This document shows, one piece after another, positions 1 to 7,603 of a stretch of DNA of 40,375 nucleotides; position 1 is the first letter of the stretch; each line of letters begins with the position of its first letter. The stretch is from Planctomyces sp. SH-PL62 (GTDB lineage Bacteria; Planctomycetota; Planctomycetia; Planctomycetales; Planctomycetaceae). The notes beneath the pieces were generated by a model. The model was not told where the DNA came from. It worked only from the letters and a program-made list of their open reading frames with translations, and did no database searches. A program made the position numbers and the translations under genes. Location: the NCBI GenBank assembly GCA_945893075.1, contig CAMDDX010000021.1, positions 1 to 40,375 of the forward strand, written 5' to 3'.

Positions 1-308
1 CAATGAGGGCATTGAATCTGCATGATGTTCGCCACGCTACGAATTGGACAGCGGCCATGCAATCATGCGGACCCAGAGCGACGGTCAAGAGTCGCCGCTC
101 AGGCGTCCCGCTTGCGAGGAAGATCGCGAGATCCGTGGGGTTGCTGGCATTGAGCCAGCGAGACGCTCATTCTTCGACAAGCCGCCAGCTTCCCGCATGA
201 TTCCGGGCCGACAGCCCTGCCCCGAACGCCGATTGCCGTCGACTCACTTTTCCGGACATTGGAAAAGGTAAGATGACGGCTTTCGGCCATCGGCGTTCGG
301 CCGAACAG
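1..308. other. Left-edge intergenic region, no gene recognised
   Basis: This stretch lies downstream of the terC-like gene. Short open frames cross it on both strands, but none has a recognisable domain, a ribosome site or protein-like composition. No clear doublet palindrome or tRNA was seen. Confidence 0.5.
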
Positions 309-1091
309 TCAGTCATCCACGCGGGCGGATTGCTGGCGTCGCTTGTCCTTGACCGTCGTGCGGATGTTGAGGAACTCGACGAGCAGCGAAAAGGTCATTG
401 CGAAATAGATGTAGCCTTTGTTGAAGTGCGTGCCGATCCCCTCAGCCACCAGCATCACGCCGATCAGTAGCAAGAAACTCAGCGCGAGCATTTTCAGCGT
501 CGGATGCTGCTCGATGAACGAACTGATGCGATTCGCGAAGACCAGCATCACCACGACCGCCAACATCACGGCGATGACCATGACCCCCAGATGATTCGCC
601 ATGCCGATGGCGGTGATGACAGAATCCAGTGAGAAGACGATGTCCATCACGGCGATCTCGGCGATGACTCGCCGCATCGTCGGTGCCGGGCCGCTGGATG
701 AGCCGTGATCGCGGCCCTCCATCTTGGAATGGATTTCATGCACGCTTTTGTAGATCAGGAACAGCCCGCCGATCAGCAAAATGATGTCGCGGACCGAAAC
801 GCCGTTGATCTCCGCGAAGGGATGCGCGTCTTCCGGAAACAGATCACGTGGAATGCCCAGCGAAGTCCACTCCCACAGCGGCGCGGTCATGTCCTTCAAC
901 CAGTTGAGAGTCAGCAGCAGCAGGATTCGCGAGACCATCGCGATCCCCAGTCCCAACCGCCGAGCCAGCGGCTGCTGCTGGTGCGGCAACCGGTCGGTCA
1001 GGATCGCGATGAAGACGATGTTGTCGATCCCCAGGACGATCTCCATGACCGTCAGAGTGATGAGCGCGATCAGGGCTTCGAGGATTTCCAT
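309..1091 (-). CDS. TerC family integral membrane protein
   Basis: This is a 260-residue polytopic membrane protein of the TerC family, whose members are linked to tellurite resistance and metal-ion export or homeostasis. It has the family hallmark of two intramembrane acidic motifs: GIDNIVF near residue 22 in the first helix and FSLDSVITAIG in the middle of the protein. A hydrophilic loop (HSKMEGRDHG) separates the two halves, and about seven hydrophobic segments are visible. The frame is open for 31 codons upstream, but that extension is polar and runs towards the repeat at 1177-1242, so the Met at 1091, directly before the first membrane helix (MEILEALIALI), is chosen. It is transcribed away from the small + strand gene at 1329. 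The substrate cannot be read from the sequence. Confidence 0.93.
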   Translation of the reverse strand: MEILEALIALITLTVMEIVLGIDNIVFIAILTDRLPHQQQPLARRLGLGIAMVSRILLLLTLNWLKDMTAPLWEWTSLGIPRDLFPEDAHPFAEINGVSVRDIILLIGGLFLIYKSVHEIHSKMEGRDHGSSSGPAPTMRRVIAEIAVMDIVFSLDSVITAIGMANHLGVMVIAVMLAVVVMLVFANRISSFIEQHPTLKMLALSFLLLIGVMLVAEGIGTHFNKGYIYFAMTFSLLVEFLNIRTTVKDKRRQQSARVDD

Positions 1092-1176
1092 GTCTCGGCT
1101 TTCAGGGTCGGCGGACCACGGGTCGCGCGGGTTGTAGTGGCTGTGCGGAGCACCTTTTATCAGTTTCGATCCGGCC

Positions 1177-1242
1177 GTAGCCACGTTCGCCAGAACGTGG
1201 GCGAACGTGGCTACACCCCCACGTTCTGGCGAACGTGGCTAC
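1177..1242. repeat. REP doublet (REPIN-like), GTAG family, between divergent genes
   Basis: The arms 1177-1200 and 1219-1242 are perfect 24-nt inverted repeats. Each starts at its outer end with GTAG and folds on itself (CCACGTTC-loop-GAACGTGG). The 18-nt spacer contains a further partial copy (GCGAACGTGGCTAC). A 9-nt direct repeat, GATCCGGCC, abuts the left end (1168-1176) and recurs 7 nt past the right end (1250-1258). The stem is related to the doublet at 3818-3882. Confidence 0.9.
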
Positions 1243-1328
1243 GAAATTTGATCCGGCCGCGAGCCAGTTCTTGACCTATGCTTTTTCCGGAAACGAATCC
1301 CCACAACCGCTTCGACACACCATCGACC

Positions 1329-1487
1329 ATGAGCAACTTCTGGCAACTCTGTTGCGAATACCTCCGCTACTACCAAGAAGGCGCGATCACCTTTTGGCGA
1401 TCCATGCGGCCAGCTTCGTACTCGGCGATCCTGGCTGGCGTGTGGCTGATCGGTTTTCTGCTGCTCAAGAGCGGGGCGAAACGGTAA
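1329..1487 (+). CDS. Small single-pass membrane protein, hypothetical
   Basis: This is a 52-residue ORF with an aromatic amphipathic N-terminus (MSNFWQLCCEYLRYYQEG) and one clear hydrophobic helix (ILAGVWLIGFLLL) ending in a positive tail (KSGAKR). The arrangement suggests an N-out/C-in membrane peptide. The Met at 1329 is preferred over the in-frame Met at 1278 because the extra 17 residues are polar and unstructured. No good Shine-Dalgarno sequence is visible. The stop codon is followed at once by a REP doublet, as happens with several accepted genes here. No family is recognised and function is unknown. It could be a chance ORF, but the codon pattern and membrane topology make a real gene more likely than not. 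Confidence 0.5.
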   Translation: MSNFWQLCCEYLRYYQEGAITFWRSMRPASYSAILAGVWLIGFLLLKSGAKR

Positions 1488-1551
1488 GTAGGACGGGCAC
1501 TCTTGCCCGTCCCTTCTTCGCCGTGCGGACGGGCAAGCGTGCCCATCCTAC
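1488..1551. repeat. REP doublet (REPIN-like), GTAG family, at convergent junction
   Basis: The arms are 1488-1512 and 1527-1551, inverted with two differences. Each has a GTAG foot and its own hairpin (GACGGGCA-loop-TTGCCCGTC). The element begins one base after the TAA of the small membrane ORF and ends 6 bp before the end of the TIM-barrel gene, so it fills the convergent junction. Confidence 0.9.
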
Positions 1552-1557
1552 TTCGTA

Positions 1558-2418
1558 TCAGCCGATCTTCTTGACCGCGTCGCGAACCGCCTTGAGGCAG
1601 AGTTCGATGTCGGCGATCGGATCCTTTGGACTCTCTTCGTACTCCAGCGACAGCGAGTACTTGTAGTCGAGCTTCTTGAGCGCCTTAAGGCAGTCGGCCA
1701 GGCGCAGGTCGCCCTCGCCGAGGATCGTGAATTTCTTGCCGCCGCCGGGCAGATTCTTCACGTCTTTGAGATGCACACCGAAGACGCGCTTGCCGAGCTT
1801 CTCGATGACCTCAACCGCGTCTTCATCGCTGCGAAGGTAGTGGCCAGTGTCGACGCAGGCTCCGATTTTCGGGTGCCGGTCTTTCACCCAAGTTTGGACG
1901 TCGGTGACTTTGTCGTAGCTCGCCTTCGGGCCGTGATTGTGGATCGCGATCGCGATGTCGTACTCGGCCACCAATTTGTCGAGCAGGTCGAACGTCGCTT
2001 TGTTCTTTTGCGGGTCGGCACTGATCGACATCACGCCCATCGCCTTGGCGAAGTCGAACGCCTTGCGAGCGGCTCCTTCATTGTCGTTGAAGCCCTCGAC
2101 GCCGAAGGCCAGCAGAGTGAGGCCGTGTTCCTTGAGCATCGCTTTCGCCGCCTCGATCTTTTCCGGAGCGGTATCCATCGCGATGTGATTGCGGAAGGAC
2201 TCCCAATACTTCAGCCCCAGCTTTTGAGTGTGCTGCATCGCGGTCTTTCCGTCGAAGCCGCGCAGCGAATAGCTCTGTATGCACATCTTGAATCCGCCGT
2301 ACGGATCGGGATCGGCAGCGAAACCGACGACCGGAGACAGCACGGCGACACCCGCCGCGGCGGCAGTCCATTGCAGGAATTTACGTCGAGAACCAAGTGA
2401 GCGGACAGCAGAATCCAT
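1558..2418 (-). CDS. Tat-exported sugar phosphate isomerase/epimerase-like TIM-barrel protein
   Basis: This 286-residue protein belongs to the xylose-isomerase-like TIM-barrel (AP endonuclease 2) superfamily, which planctomycetes carry in many copies. The N-terminus has a twin-arginine signal (SRRKFLQW followed by a hydrophobic AAAAGVAVLSPVVG stretch and an AFAAD-like cleavage region), so the folded protein probably acts outside the cytoplasm. Candidate metal ligands sit where the family has them: the Glu of YWESF, His of IHNHG, Asp and His of CVDTGHY, His of VHLKD and Glu of LSLEYEE. The start is supported by AGGAG eight bases upstream of the ATG. It stands alone, convergent with the small ORF at 1329. 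The sugar substrate is unknown, and isomerase, epimerase or dehydratase activity are all possible. Confidence 0.9.
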   Translation of the reverse strand: MDSAVRSLGSRRKFLQWTAAAAGVAVLSPVVGFAADPDPYGGFKMCIQSYSLRGFDGKTAMQHTQKLGLKYWESFRNHIAMDTAPEKIEAAKAMLKEHGLTLLAFGVEGFNDNEGAARKAFDFAKAMGVMSISADPQKNKATFDLLDKLVAEYDIAIAIHNHGPKASYDKVTDVQTWVKDRHPKIGACVDTGHYLRSDEDAVEVIEKLGKRVFGVHLKDVKNLPGGGKKFTILGEGDLRLADCLKALKKLDYKYSLSLEYEESPKDPIADIELCLKAVRDAVKKIG

Positions 2419-2936
2419 GATGAAAGCTCCTGAGATTTGGGGTGAGGTCGATCAAGCGGGACGGAGGATACCAACTTGGACGGCTTGAGAAAAACTGGCG
2501 ACGAACCGTGACTTCGATCCGATGCGGAACGGACGGACCACACTCGACCGAGCGTGAATTCCTCCGAAAACCGTTGTCACTGGCAGAATCGGAGAGGTCC
2601 GAGCGCAGCCGTTGCCGATGAATGCTGTGCTCTGTTGGAGACAGCCACTCGACCTGAATGAAGCAGATCGCACCTGCCTCAAGGTCAATCACACCATGTG
2701 AAATTGCCGGTCGGCCAACGAGTTCCCAGCCTCAAAGATGGGACATGCCTGGTTCTCGTCAGTAATTCAGACGGAGGTGCCTAAACAAACCGCGTGGGTC
2801 GAAACCAACTAAGGTACGTGCTTAAGTACGGCCGGTTTCCACCCGTTTCGCAAAGCGACTCCACCGTCGCAATTCAGTCACGAGAACTGGCACATTGGCC
2901 GCGGCTGTCGCAAGACTGACCGCGGTTTTTGCTTTG
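2419..2936. other. Intergenic region between TIM-barrel gene and rraA-like gene
   Basis: This stretch is about 520 bp with no convincing gene. The open frames in it have low-complexity Ser/Arg-rich translations and no ribosome site. It must contain the promoter of the TIM-barrel gene, but no strong -35/-10 pair could be assigned. Its right end runs into the compound palindrome at 2937-3060. Confidence 0.5.
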
Positions 2937-3060
2937 GTAGCGCTCGGCGCGGGTCTCCCGACCCCGCCGCTCGGGTGGACCGCAGGTCTCCAGAAACGTG
3001 GGAGACCTACGGTCGAACGGAGTGGCTCGGTCGGGAGACCGGCCACAGCGCACTTTCTAC
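2937..3060. repeat. Compound palindrome, two nested hairpin pairs with GTAG ends
   Basis: The outer pair is GGTCTCCCGACC at 2952-2963 and GGTCGGGAGACC at 3029-3040, each a hairpin by itself. They are bounded by GTAG at 2937-2940 and by CTAC (GTAG on the other strand) at 3057-3060. An inner inverted pair is at 2978-2991 and 3001-3014 (13 of 14 matching). The terminal GTAG on the minus strand contains the TAG stop of the rraA-like gene. Confidence 0.75.
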
Positions 3061-3791
3061 TTCCCGCTCAGCCGCTTCTCGACCGCCTTGATCATGGCTC
3101 CGCATTCGGAGCGAGCAGCGGTGAAGTCCTTGGCGGTGAGGTTCGTTCCCTTGAGGTAATTCAGGATGATCGCCTCGGCGACGGCGACTTCCTGACAGAC
3201 CCCGCCAACTTCCGAAGCAATCTCGATCGGAATCGAGCAGACGCCATTGCGATCGCCGTGCAGCAAAGCTCCCGGATAGACCGTCATGCCACCGACGGAG
3301 ACCGGCACATTCAGCGACAGCATGTGGCAATAGCCGTGAGCACAGATCGTCCCGTTCGTGAAGGCCGGGAAGTTCAACGCCTCGACCTGATCGAGATCGC
3401 GGCCGGTGCCCGACGTGATCAGGCCGGCGGCTCCGAAGGCTTTATACGTCGAGCACATCACCTCGCCGAACGTGGCCGAGGCACATGGCACGTCGAGATC
3501 TTGAAACACGACGACTGGCGGGCCGGGAAAGTCGGCGAATGCCTCAAGCTGCTGAGAAATTCCAGAATAGGCATCGCCACCGCGCGGGGGAGCCATGCTG
3601 CGGAACGTGGTCGTCAGCGCGAAACCGACCATCGGGGGCAGCTTTGGATAGCAGGAGACAATGCTGCCATTCATGTAACCCAAGTTGCGCGGATAACGAT
3701 TCCACAACTCGACTGCGTTCGCGATTGTCGGTGTGTCGTACTTGGCCAATTCCTTCAAAACGTCCGCCGATACGCCGGGATAATTCGCCAT
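3057..3791 (-). CDS. RraA family protein (4-hydroxy-4-methyl-2-oxoglutarate aldolase-like)
   Basis: This 244-residue protein is of the RraA / HMG aldolase fold. Members are Mg-dependent aldolases or decarboxylases of 4-carboxy-4-hydroxy-2-oxoacids, or regulators of RNase E. The core family block is present as [16 protein letters not shown] followed by the oxyanion and metal-site stretch [11 protein letters not shown], where the R-D pair is the usual catalytic Arg and metal-binding Asp. The later [12 protein letters not shown] matches the family PGD-x-GD-x-x-GV strand. The frame opens seven codons earlier, but the Met at 3791 has AAAGG six bases upstream and is taken as the start. The TAG stop lies inside a GTAG repeat foot. 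The gene is divergent from DUF1569 across the doublet at 3818. The precise substrate is not known. Confidence 0.9.
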   Translation of the reverse strand: MANYPGVSADVLKELAKYDTPTIANAVELWNRYPRNLGYMNGSIVSCYPKLPPMVGFALTTTFRSMAPPRGGDAYSGISQQLEAFADFPGPPVVVFQDLDVPCASATFGEVMCSTYKAFGAAGLITSGTGRDLDQVEALNFPAFTNGTICAHGYCHMLSLNVPVSVGGMTVYPGALLHGDRNGVCSIPIEIASEVGGVCQEVAVAEAIILNYLKGTNLTAKDFTAARSECGAMIKAVEKRLSGK

Positions 3792-3817
3792 GTGGTGCCT
3801 TTCGAGGTGCAATGGTC

Positions 3818-3882
3818 GTAGCCGCGTTTCGCCAGAACGCGGGTTGATCCAGTCGTCCCGCGTTCTGGCGAAACGCGGCTAC
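3818..3882. repeat. REP doublet (REPIN-like), GTAG family, divergent region
   Basis: The arms 3818-3843 and 3857-3882 are a perfect 26-nt inverted repeat around a 13-nt spacer. Each arm has GTAG then CCGCGTT-loop-AACGCGG. The loop GCCAG and overall plan match the doublet at 1177-1242, so the two are diverged members of one family. Confidence 0.93.
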
Positions 3883-3984
3883 GTCAACGAAGCGGGCGAC
3901 TATAGCCCAATCACCGCTCGGCTTCAAAAGCGGAGCAAGCTCCGCCAGAATGCCGCCGCAACACGATCCAACACGAGGTTTCGC

Positions 3985-4458
3985 ATGTCCGCACGTCGCA
4001 CCGTTCATTACGCAACGCTTTCCGAAGTTGTCCAAGATGCCGAGCACCTGATCGGCAATCACCACACCGTCGGCAAATGGTCGTTCGGCCAGATTTGCCA
4101 GCATCTGGCCAAGTCGATGAATGCGTCGATCGACGGATTCGGGTTTCAGGCTCCGTGGTTTATCCGGTGGTTGATCGCACCAATGCTGAAGAACTCATTT
4201 TTGATCAAACCGATGAAGCCTGGGTTCAAACTCCCCAAGAAGGCGACTGCGCTGCTGCCGGACGATTCGGTGACTGCGGAAGAGGGTCTGAGACAACTCA
4301 AAGCCGGTGTCGAGCGTCTCGCGCACGAGACCCCGACCGCATCGCATCCCGCGTTCGGCAAGATGGCGAGCGAAGAAGTCATGCAGTTGCATCTGCGTCA
4401 CTCCGAATTGCACATGAGCTTCATCGTTCCCAGTGAAAACGGCCAGACGCCGTCGTAG
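3985..4458 (+). CDS. DUF1569 domain protein (DinB-like four-helix bundle)
   Basis: This is a 157-residue protein of the DUF1569 family, which belongs to the DinB/YfiT-like helical-bundle superfamily of putative metal-dependent enzymes. The sequence shows the family pattern: RRTVHYATLSEVVQDAEHL at the N-terminus, GKWSFGQICQHLA with the first metal-type His, the FGFQAPW segment, and a C-terminal HPAFGKMASEEVMQLHLRH then ELHMSF with the other conserved histidines. The frame is open back to 3790 through the repeat, but homology-like sequence begins at the Met at 3985, which is used. Its TAG stop is the TAG of the GTAG foot of the next doublet. The gene precedes sufE on the same strand. Function is unknown. 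Confidence 0.85.
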   Translation: MSARRTVHYATLSEVVQDAEHLIGNHHTVGKWSFGQICQHLAKSMNASIDGFGFQAPWFIRWLIAPMLKNSFLIKPMKPGFKLPKKATALLPDDSVTAEEGLRQLKAGVERLAHETPTASHPAFGKMASEEVMQLHLRHSELHMSFIVPSENGQTPS

Positions 4459-4536
4459 GTCAGCCTTTCCAGGCTGACTCGAACGCCAGCACGCTCCCCA
4501 CTTTGTAAATCAGTCAGGCTGGAAAGCCTGACCTAC
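4455..4536. repeat. REP doublet (REPIN-like), GTAG family, with compensatory arm differences
   Basis: The arms are 4455-4478 and 4513-4536. Read outward-in, the hairpins are GTCAGCCT-ttcc-AGGCTGAC on the left and GTCAGGCT-ttcc-AGCCTGAC on the right. The arms differ at two positions that pair with each other within a hairpin (C-G swapped to G-C), so each arm remains fully paired. The left GTAG contains the DUF1569 stop codon. The right end lies 6 bp before the sufE start. Confidence 0.93.
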
Positions 4537-4542
4537 GATGCC

Positions 4543-4968
4543 ATGAAACTCTCCGAACTGATTGCCGATTTCGACGGCCTCGACGACCAAGAAAAGCTCG
4601 AAATGCTAGTCGAGCTTTCGGGCGAGTTACCCGCGCCGTCGTCCGGACGCACGCCTGGTCAGCAATCGGAAAGCTGCCGCGTGCAGGAATGCCAGACACC
4701 GGTCTTTCTCTGGGTCGATGTGGTCGGCGGGCGAGTGCGGATCGAGGCCGATGTCCCCAAGAAATCACCGACCGTTCGGGGGTTGGTCACGCTCATGGTT
4801 CAAGGATTGGCGGACGCCTCGCCCGAAGAGATCGCTGAAATCCCGGACGACATGATCGGGCACCTCGGCTTGCAGACCGCTCTGGGTATGCAGCGGCAGC
4901 AAGGGTTTCGGGGGGTGATCGCCCGCATTAAACGCGAAGTCCGAAAACAGGCGGCGGCGGCAAGCTAG
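4543..4968 (+). CDS. sufE: SufE family Fe-S cluster assembly protein
   Basis: This 141-residue cytoplasmic protein is of the SufE/CsdE family. Such proteins accept persulfide sulfur from a SufS-type cysteine desulfurase and pass it to the Fe-S scaffold. The N-terminal helix MKLSELIADFDGLDDQEKL is typical. The active-site loop reads CRVQECQTPVFLW, with Cys50 in the position of the acceptor cysteine and Cys45 as an extra cysteine nearby. The C-terminal half has the family block from VRGLVTLMVQGL to the LGLQTALGMQRQQGF region. Length matches the family. The ATG at 4543 follows the doublet directly. An overlapping out-of-frame ATG at 4538 terminates at once. No suf operon partners are adjacent. 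Symbol given by family. Confidence 0.92.
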   Translation: MKLSELIADFDGLDDQEKLEMLVELSGELPAPSSGRTPGQQSESCRVQECQTPVFLWVDVVGGRVRIEADVPKKSPTVRGLVTLMVQGLADASPEEIAEIPDDMIGHLGLQTALGMQRQQGFRGVIARIKREVRKQAAAAS

Positions 4969-5064
4969 TCCGGCAGAAGCGGTTGTACGCCGGAGTTATT
5001 CATTTCTGGCCCAGAAGCTGGAAACCGGTCTTCTCATCTGGAAATCGGCCGATATTCTCTCGCC

Positions 5065-5090
5065 CTCGCGTGGGAAGGCTCTCACGCGAG
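5065..5090. repeat. Single REP-like hairpin in the 4969-5294 intergenic gap
   Basis: CTCGCGTG at 5065-5072 pairs with CACGCGAG at 5083-5090 around a 10-nt loop, and no inverted partner is nearby. It is the only structure seen in the roughly 325-bp gap between sufE and the DUF309 gene, which otherwise holds nothing recognisable. Confidence 0.55.
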
Positions 5091-5294
5091 CCCGCCCGAC
5101 CGCTGTGACGGTCACGATTCCTGCCAACGTTGCTGATGGCGAAATCCGCATCGGCCCTGTCTTCCTTAGAACCCAGAAACCTCGTGCAACCACGATTTTT
5201 TGTTTGACCCGATCCACCGGGCCGAGTCAGATACTCCCGCCGCTCGGCGGAGACCTGACCGCCCCTTGTTGACCCCTGAATGGAGACCTGTCGG

Positions 5295-5870
5295 ATGACT
5301 GCCGCCGCTGCGATCGCTGAACCTGATGTTGTTGTCGTGAAACTCCTGCCCGGAGTTTTGCCGGCCTACACGTACATTCCCGGCTCGTCCACGCCGCACC
5401 CGATCCGCCATCCCAGCGGACACAGCTACGGCCGCAAGAACCGCTCGGTGAAGCCGCTCTCGCCGGATAATTGGCAAGAGAACCGCAGCTTCCTGCTGGC
5501 GATTGATCTCTTCAATCACGGCTACTACTGGGAAGCTCACGAAGAGTGGGACCGCCTGCTGCGAGCCTCCGGCAACGAATCGGTCGTCGGCCGATTCCTC
5601 AAGGGCCTCGTCAAGATGGCCGCCGCCGGCGTGAAGGTCCGCGAGCACAGCATTCACGGCGTCCGTCGCCACGCAGCCTCGGCTGGCGAAGTCTTCGCCG
5701 ATGTCGCTGCCGAGAACGAAGACGAACGCTACTGCGGCCTCGAACTGACGCACTTGCAGTTCGCCGCCGACCGCGCCGCGCAGCTCGCTTACAAAGAGCG
5801 ACACGCTGCCGGGAAACCGGCCCGCGTCTTCCCCTTCGCGCTCGAACCGTTTCCGTTGCCGTTCGCCTAA
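5295..5870 (+). CDS. DUF309 domain protein
   Basis: This is a 191-residue protein with a DUF309 helical domain in its C-terminal two thirds. The diagnostic stretch runs from [20 protein letters not shown] through EEWDRLL to [15 protein letters not shown], with the conserved His/Tyr/Trp/Glu cluster. The first 60 residues are a Pro-rich extension ([19 protein letters not shown]) outside the domain. The start at 5295 is chosen over the in-frame Met at 5280 because GGAG lies nine bases upstream. Its TAA is followed after one base by the ATG of the beta-RFAP synthase gene, so the two are almost certainly one transcript and may be translationally coupled. DUF309 has no established reaction. The pairing hints at a role connected with C1 or pterin metabolism, but this is inference. 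Confidence 0.85.
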   Translation: MTAAAAIAEPDVVVVKLLPGVLPAYTYIPGSSTPHPIRHPSGHSYGRKNRSVKPLSPDNWQENRSFLLAIDLFNHGYYWEAHEEWDRLLRASGNESVVGRFLKGLVKMAAAGVKVREHSIHGVRRHAASAGEVFADVAAENEDERYCGLELTHLQFAADRAAQLAYKERHAAGKPARVFPFALEPFPLPFA

Positions 5871-5871
5871 T

Positions 5872-6867
5872 ATGTCGGCAATCACAGTCCAGACCGGTGC
5901 GCGATTGCATTTCGGGTTGCTTGCCGTCCAAGCGGCGAGCGGCCGGAACTTCGGCGGCGTCGGACTGATGGTCCAGTCCCCCGGTTGCGAGCTGTCGGTA
6001 GAAGCCGCCGCTCACGACGAATGCTTGGCCGAGCCAGAGATGCTCGCTCGTCTCGCCACATGGCGAGACGAGTATCGCCGCCGCTGCCCCGCCGCGCATC
6101 GCCCGCCCGCCTGTCGCATCCAACTCAAACGAGCGATGCCATCGCATTCCGGTTTGGGTTCCGGCACACAGACCGCGCTCGCATTGGCCGCCGCGTTGGC
6201 TCAACTGGGAGGCGAAAACAAAATTGCCGCGACAGAGTTAGCTCGCCGAGTCGGACGCGGCGCACGCTCCGCGCTCGGCATCCACGGCTTTGAACGTGGC
6301 GGTCTCTTGGTGGAAGGAGGCAAGCGGAACCCCGACAACATCAGTCCGCTCGTCGCCCACCTTGATCTTCCCGAAGTTTGGCGAATGTTGCTCATCACCC
6401 CCAACGACCGTCGCGGTCTTTCCGGCGACGCCGAACGAGCCGCGTTCAAACGACTCACGCCGTTTCCCGTTTCGCTGACAGAATCACTTTGCCGAATCGT
6501 GTTGATGGAATTGTTACCCGCCGTCGCCACCGGCGACTTCCCTTCGGCCGCTGCCGCGCTCCAAGACTTCGGCCAGTTGAACGGCACCCATTTCGCGCCG
6601 GTCCAAGGTGGCATCTTCGCCGATCCACAAATGGCCGAGCTGGCCAAGTGGCTGACCGATCAAGGCAGTGCCGGAGTCGGCCAATCCTCCTGGGGTCCGA
6701 CGCTGTGGGTTCTCTGCCGCGACGAAGCCGAGGCGATTCAATGTCGTGAAAAGATTGCATCGCATCCGTCAGCCGGAGCTTGCACGATTCATCTCACGGC
6801 TGCAAAAAACGCGGGAGCAACCTTTGGAGTGCGGTGTGTCAGCACCGCTTTGGATCGCTGCGGCTGA
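5872..6867 (+). CDS. Beta-ribofuranosylaminobenzene 5'-phosphate synthase family protein (GHMP-like)
   Basis: This 331-residue protein is of the beta-RFAP synthase family, the first committed enzyme of tetrahydromethanopterin biosynthesis. It condenses a p-aminobenzoate-type acceptor with PRPP. The N-terminus TVQTGARLHFGLL and the Gly/Ser-rich GHMP motif PSHSGLGSGTQ (residues 90-100) are both present. They are followed by the family block RSALGIHGFERGGLLVEGG and a C-terminal GVGQSSWGPTLWVL motif. H4MPT-linked C1 transfer is known in planctomycetes, which fits the inferred host. The gene sits 1 bp after the DUF309 gene. The last 15 or so codons, through TFGVRCVSTALDRCG, are encoded by the left arm of the repeat at 6821-6915, so the natural C-terminus was probably replaced by repeat insertion. 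Confidence 0.85.
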   Translation: MSAITVQTGARLHFGLLAVQAASGRNFGGVGLMVQSPGCELSVEAAAHDECLAEPEMLARLATWRDEYRRRCPAAHRPPACRIQLKRAMPSHSGLGSGTQTALALAAALAQLGGENKIAATELARRVGRGARSALGIHGFERGGLLVEGGKRNPDNISPLVAHLDLPEVWRMLLITPNDRRGLSGDAERAAFKRLTPFPVSLTESLCRIVLMELLPAVATGDFPSAAAALQDFGQLNGTHFAPVQGGIFADPQMAELAKWLTDQGSAGVGQSSWGPTLWVLCRDEAEAIQCREKIASHPSAGACTIHLTAAKNAGATFGVRCVSTALDRCG

Positions 6868-6915
6868 CGTCAACAAAGAAATCCAAAGCGGGGCTGACAC
6901 CCCGCACTCCAAAGG
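6821..6915. repeat. REP doublet (REPIN-like), GGAG family, overlapping a gene 3' end
   Basis: The arms 6821-6855 and 6881-6915 are 35 nt and inverted. Each contains GGAG then a hairpin: GCGGTG-tgtcag-CACCGC on the left, and GCGGGG-tgtcag-CCCCGC when the right arm is read in the same sense. The only two differences between the arms pair with each other (T-A versus G-C), keeping both stems intact. The left arm encodes the end of the beta-RFAP synthase. The right arm ends in AAAGG, which serves as part of the ribosome site of the next gene. Confidence 0.92.
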
Positions 6916-6923
6916 GTCGAAAC

Positions 6924-7493
6924 ATGACTTACGAGCGCAGCCACGAACTTATCGGTCGCGGTGAGAGCCGATTGCTGATCGTCGATGTGCAAGAAAAGCT
7001 GATGCCAGCGATCCCCGTGCGCGAATCGCTGATCGCAAACTGCCGCAAGCTGATCGAGGCCGCAAAACTCTTCGGCGTTCCGGTCTCGGCGACCGAGCAG
7101 TACGCGAAGGGACTCGGCCCAACGGTCCCACAACTGCGTGACTTGCTCGACGGCGCGGCGATCCCCGACAAAGTCTGTTTCAGCGCCGCCGAGTGTCTCG
7201 GTTGGGGCACAGCGGCCGAGCATCCCGACGGCCTCTATCAAATTGTCGTCGCGGGGATCGAAGCTCACGTCTGCGTGCAGCAAACGGTGCTCGACCTGCT
7301 ATCGAGCGGCTATCAAGTCTTCGTCCCCGCCGACGCCCTCGCCAGCCGAACCAAACTCGACTGGAAAATCGCCCTCCGCCGCCTGGCCGCCAGCGGAGCG
7401 ATCATCACCACCACCGAATCCGTGATGTTCGAATGGTGCGCCGCGGCTGGTACTTCAGAGTTCAAACAAGTCAGCAAGCTCATCAAAGGGTAG
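6924..7493 (+). CDS. Isochorismatase-family cysteine hydrolase
   Basis: This 189-residue protein belongs to the isochorismatase-like hydrolase superfamily (YcaC/ISOC1 branch). The Asp-Lys-Cys catalytic triad is visible as D21 (LLIVDVQEKL), K83 (PDKVCFS) and C117 (IEAHVCVQQT). The cis-peptide segment VVAGIEAHVCV, and the C-terminal helices ending FKQVSKLIKG, are normal for the family. The frame opens at 6780, but the Met at 6924 is preceded by AAAGGG seven bases away, contributed by the right arm of the GGAG doublet. The physiological substrate is unknown. A second, broken copy of the last 200 bp of this gene lies at 8275-8427, beyond a toxin-antitoxin pair. Confidence 0.92.
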   Translation: MTYERSHELIGRGESRLLIVDVQEKLMPAIPVRESLIANCRKLIEAAKLFGVPVSATEQYAKGLGPTVPQLRDLLDGAAIPDKVCFSAAECLGWGTAAEHPDGLYQIVVAGIEAHVCVQQTVLDLLSSGYQVFVPADALASRTKLDWKIALRRLAASGAIITTTESVMFEWCAAAGTSEFKQVSKLIKG

Positions 7494-7603
7494 TCGCTGG
7501 CAATAGGTCGTGTTCGGCGATGTGTCGACAACAAAACTGATGACTCCTTCGTGGTTGCCGACTATCCTGTGGTTGTCCTCAACTGGGAATTGGAGTTCGG
7601 ACC

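Noticed and set aside
1488..1551. Doublet considered as a classical Rho-independent terminator
   Set aside because: The stem is strong and well placed, but no U-tract follows on either strand, and the same design occurs inside coding sequences. It is reported as a repeat with a possible secondary transcript-end role.
2381..2692. A 103-codon minus-strand ORF upstream of the TIM-barrel gene
   Set aside because: It overlaps the Tat signal coding region and ribosome site of a convincing gene. The translation is Ser/Arg-rich with no domain.
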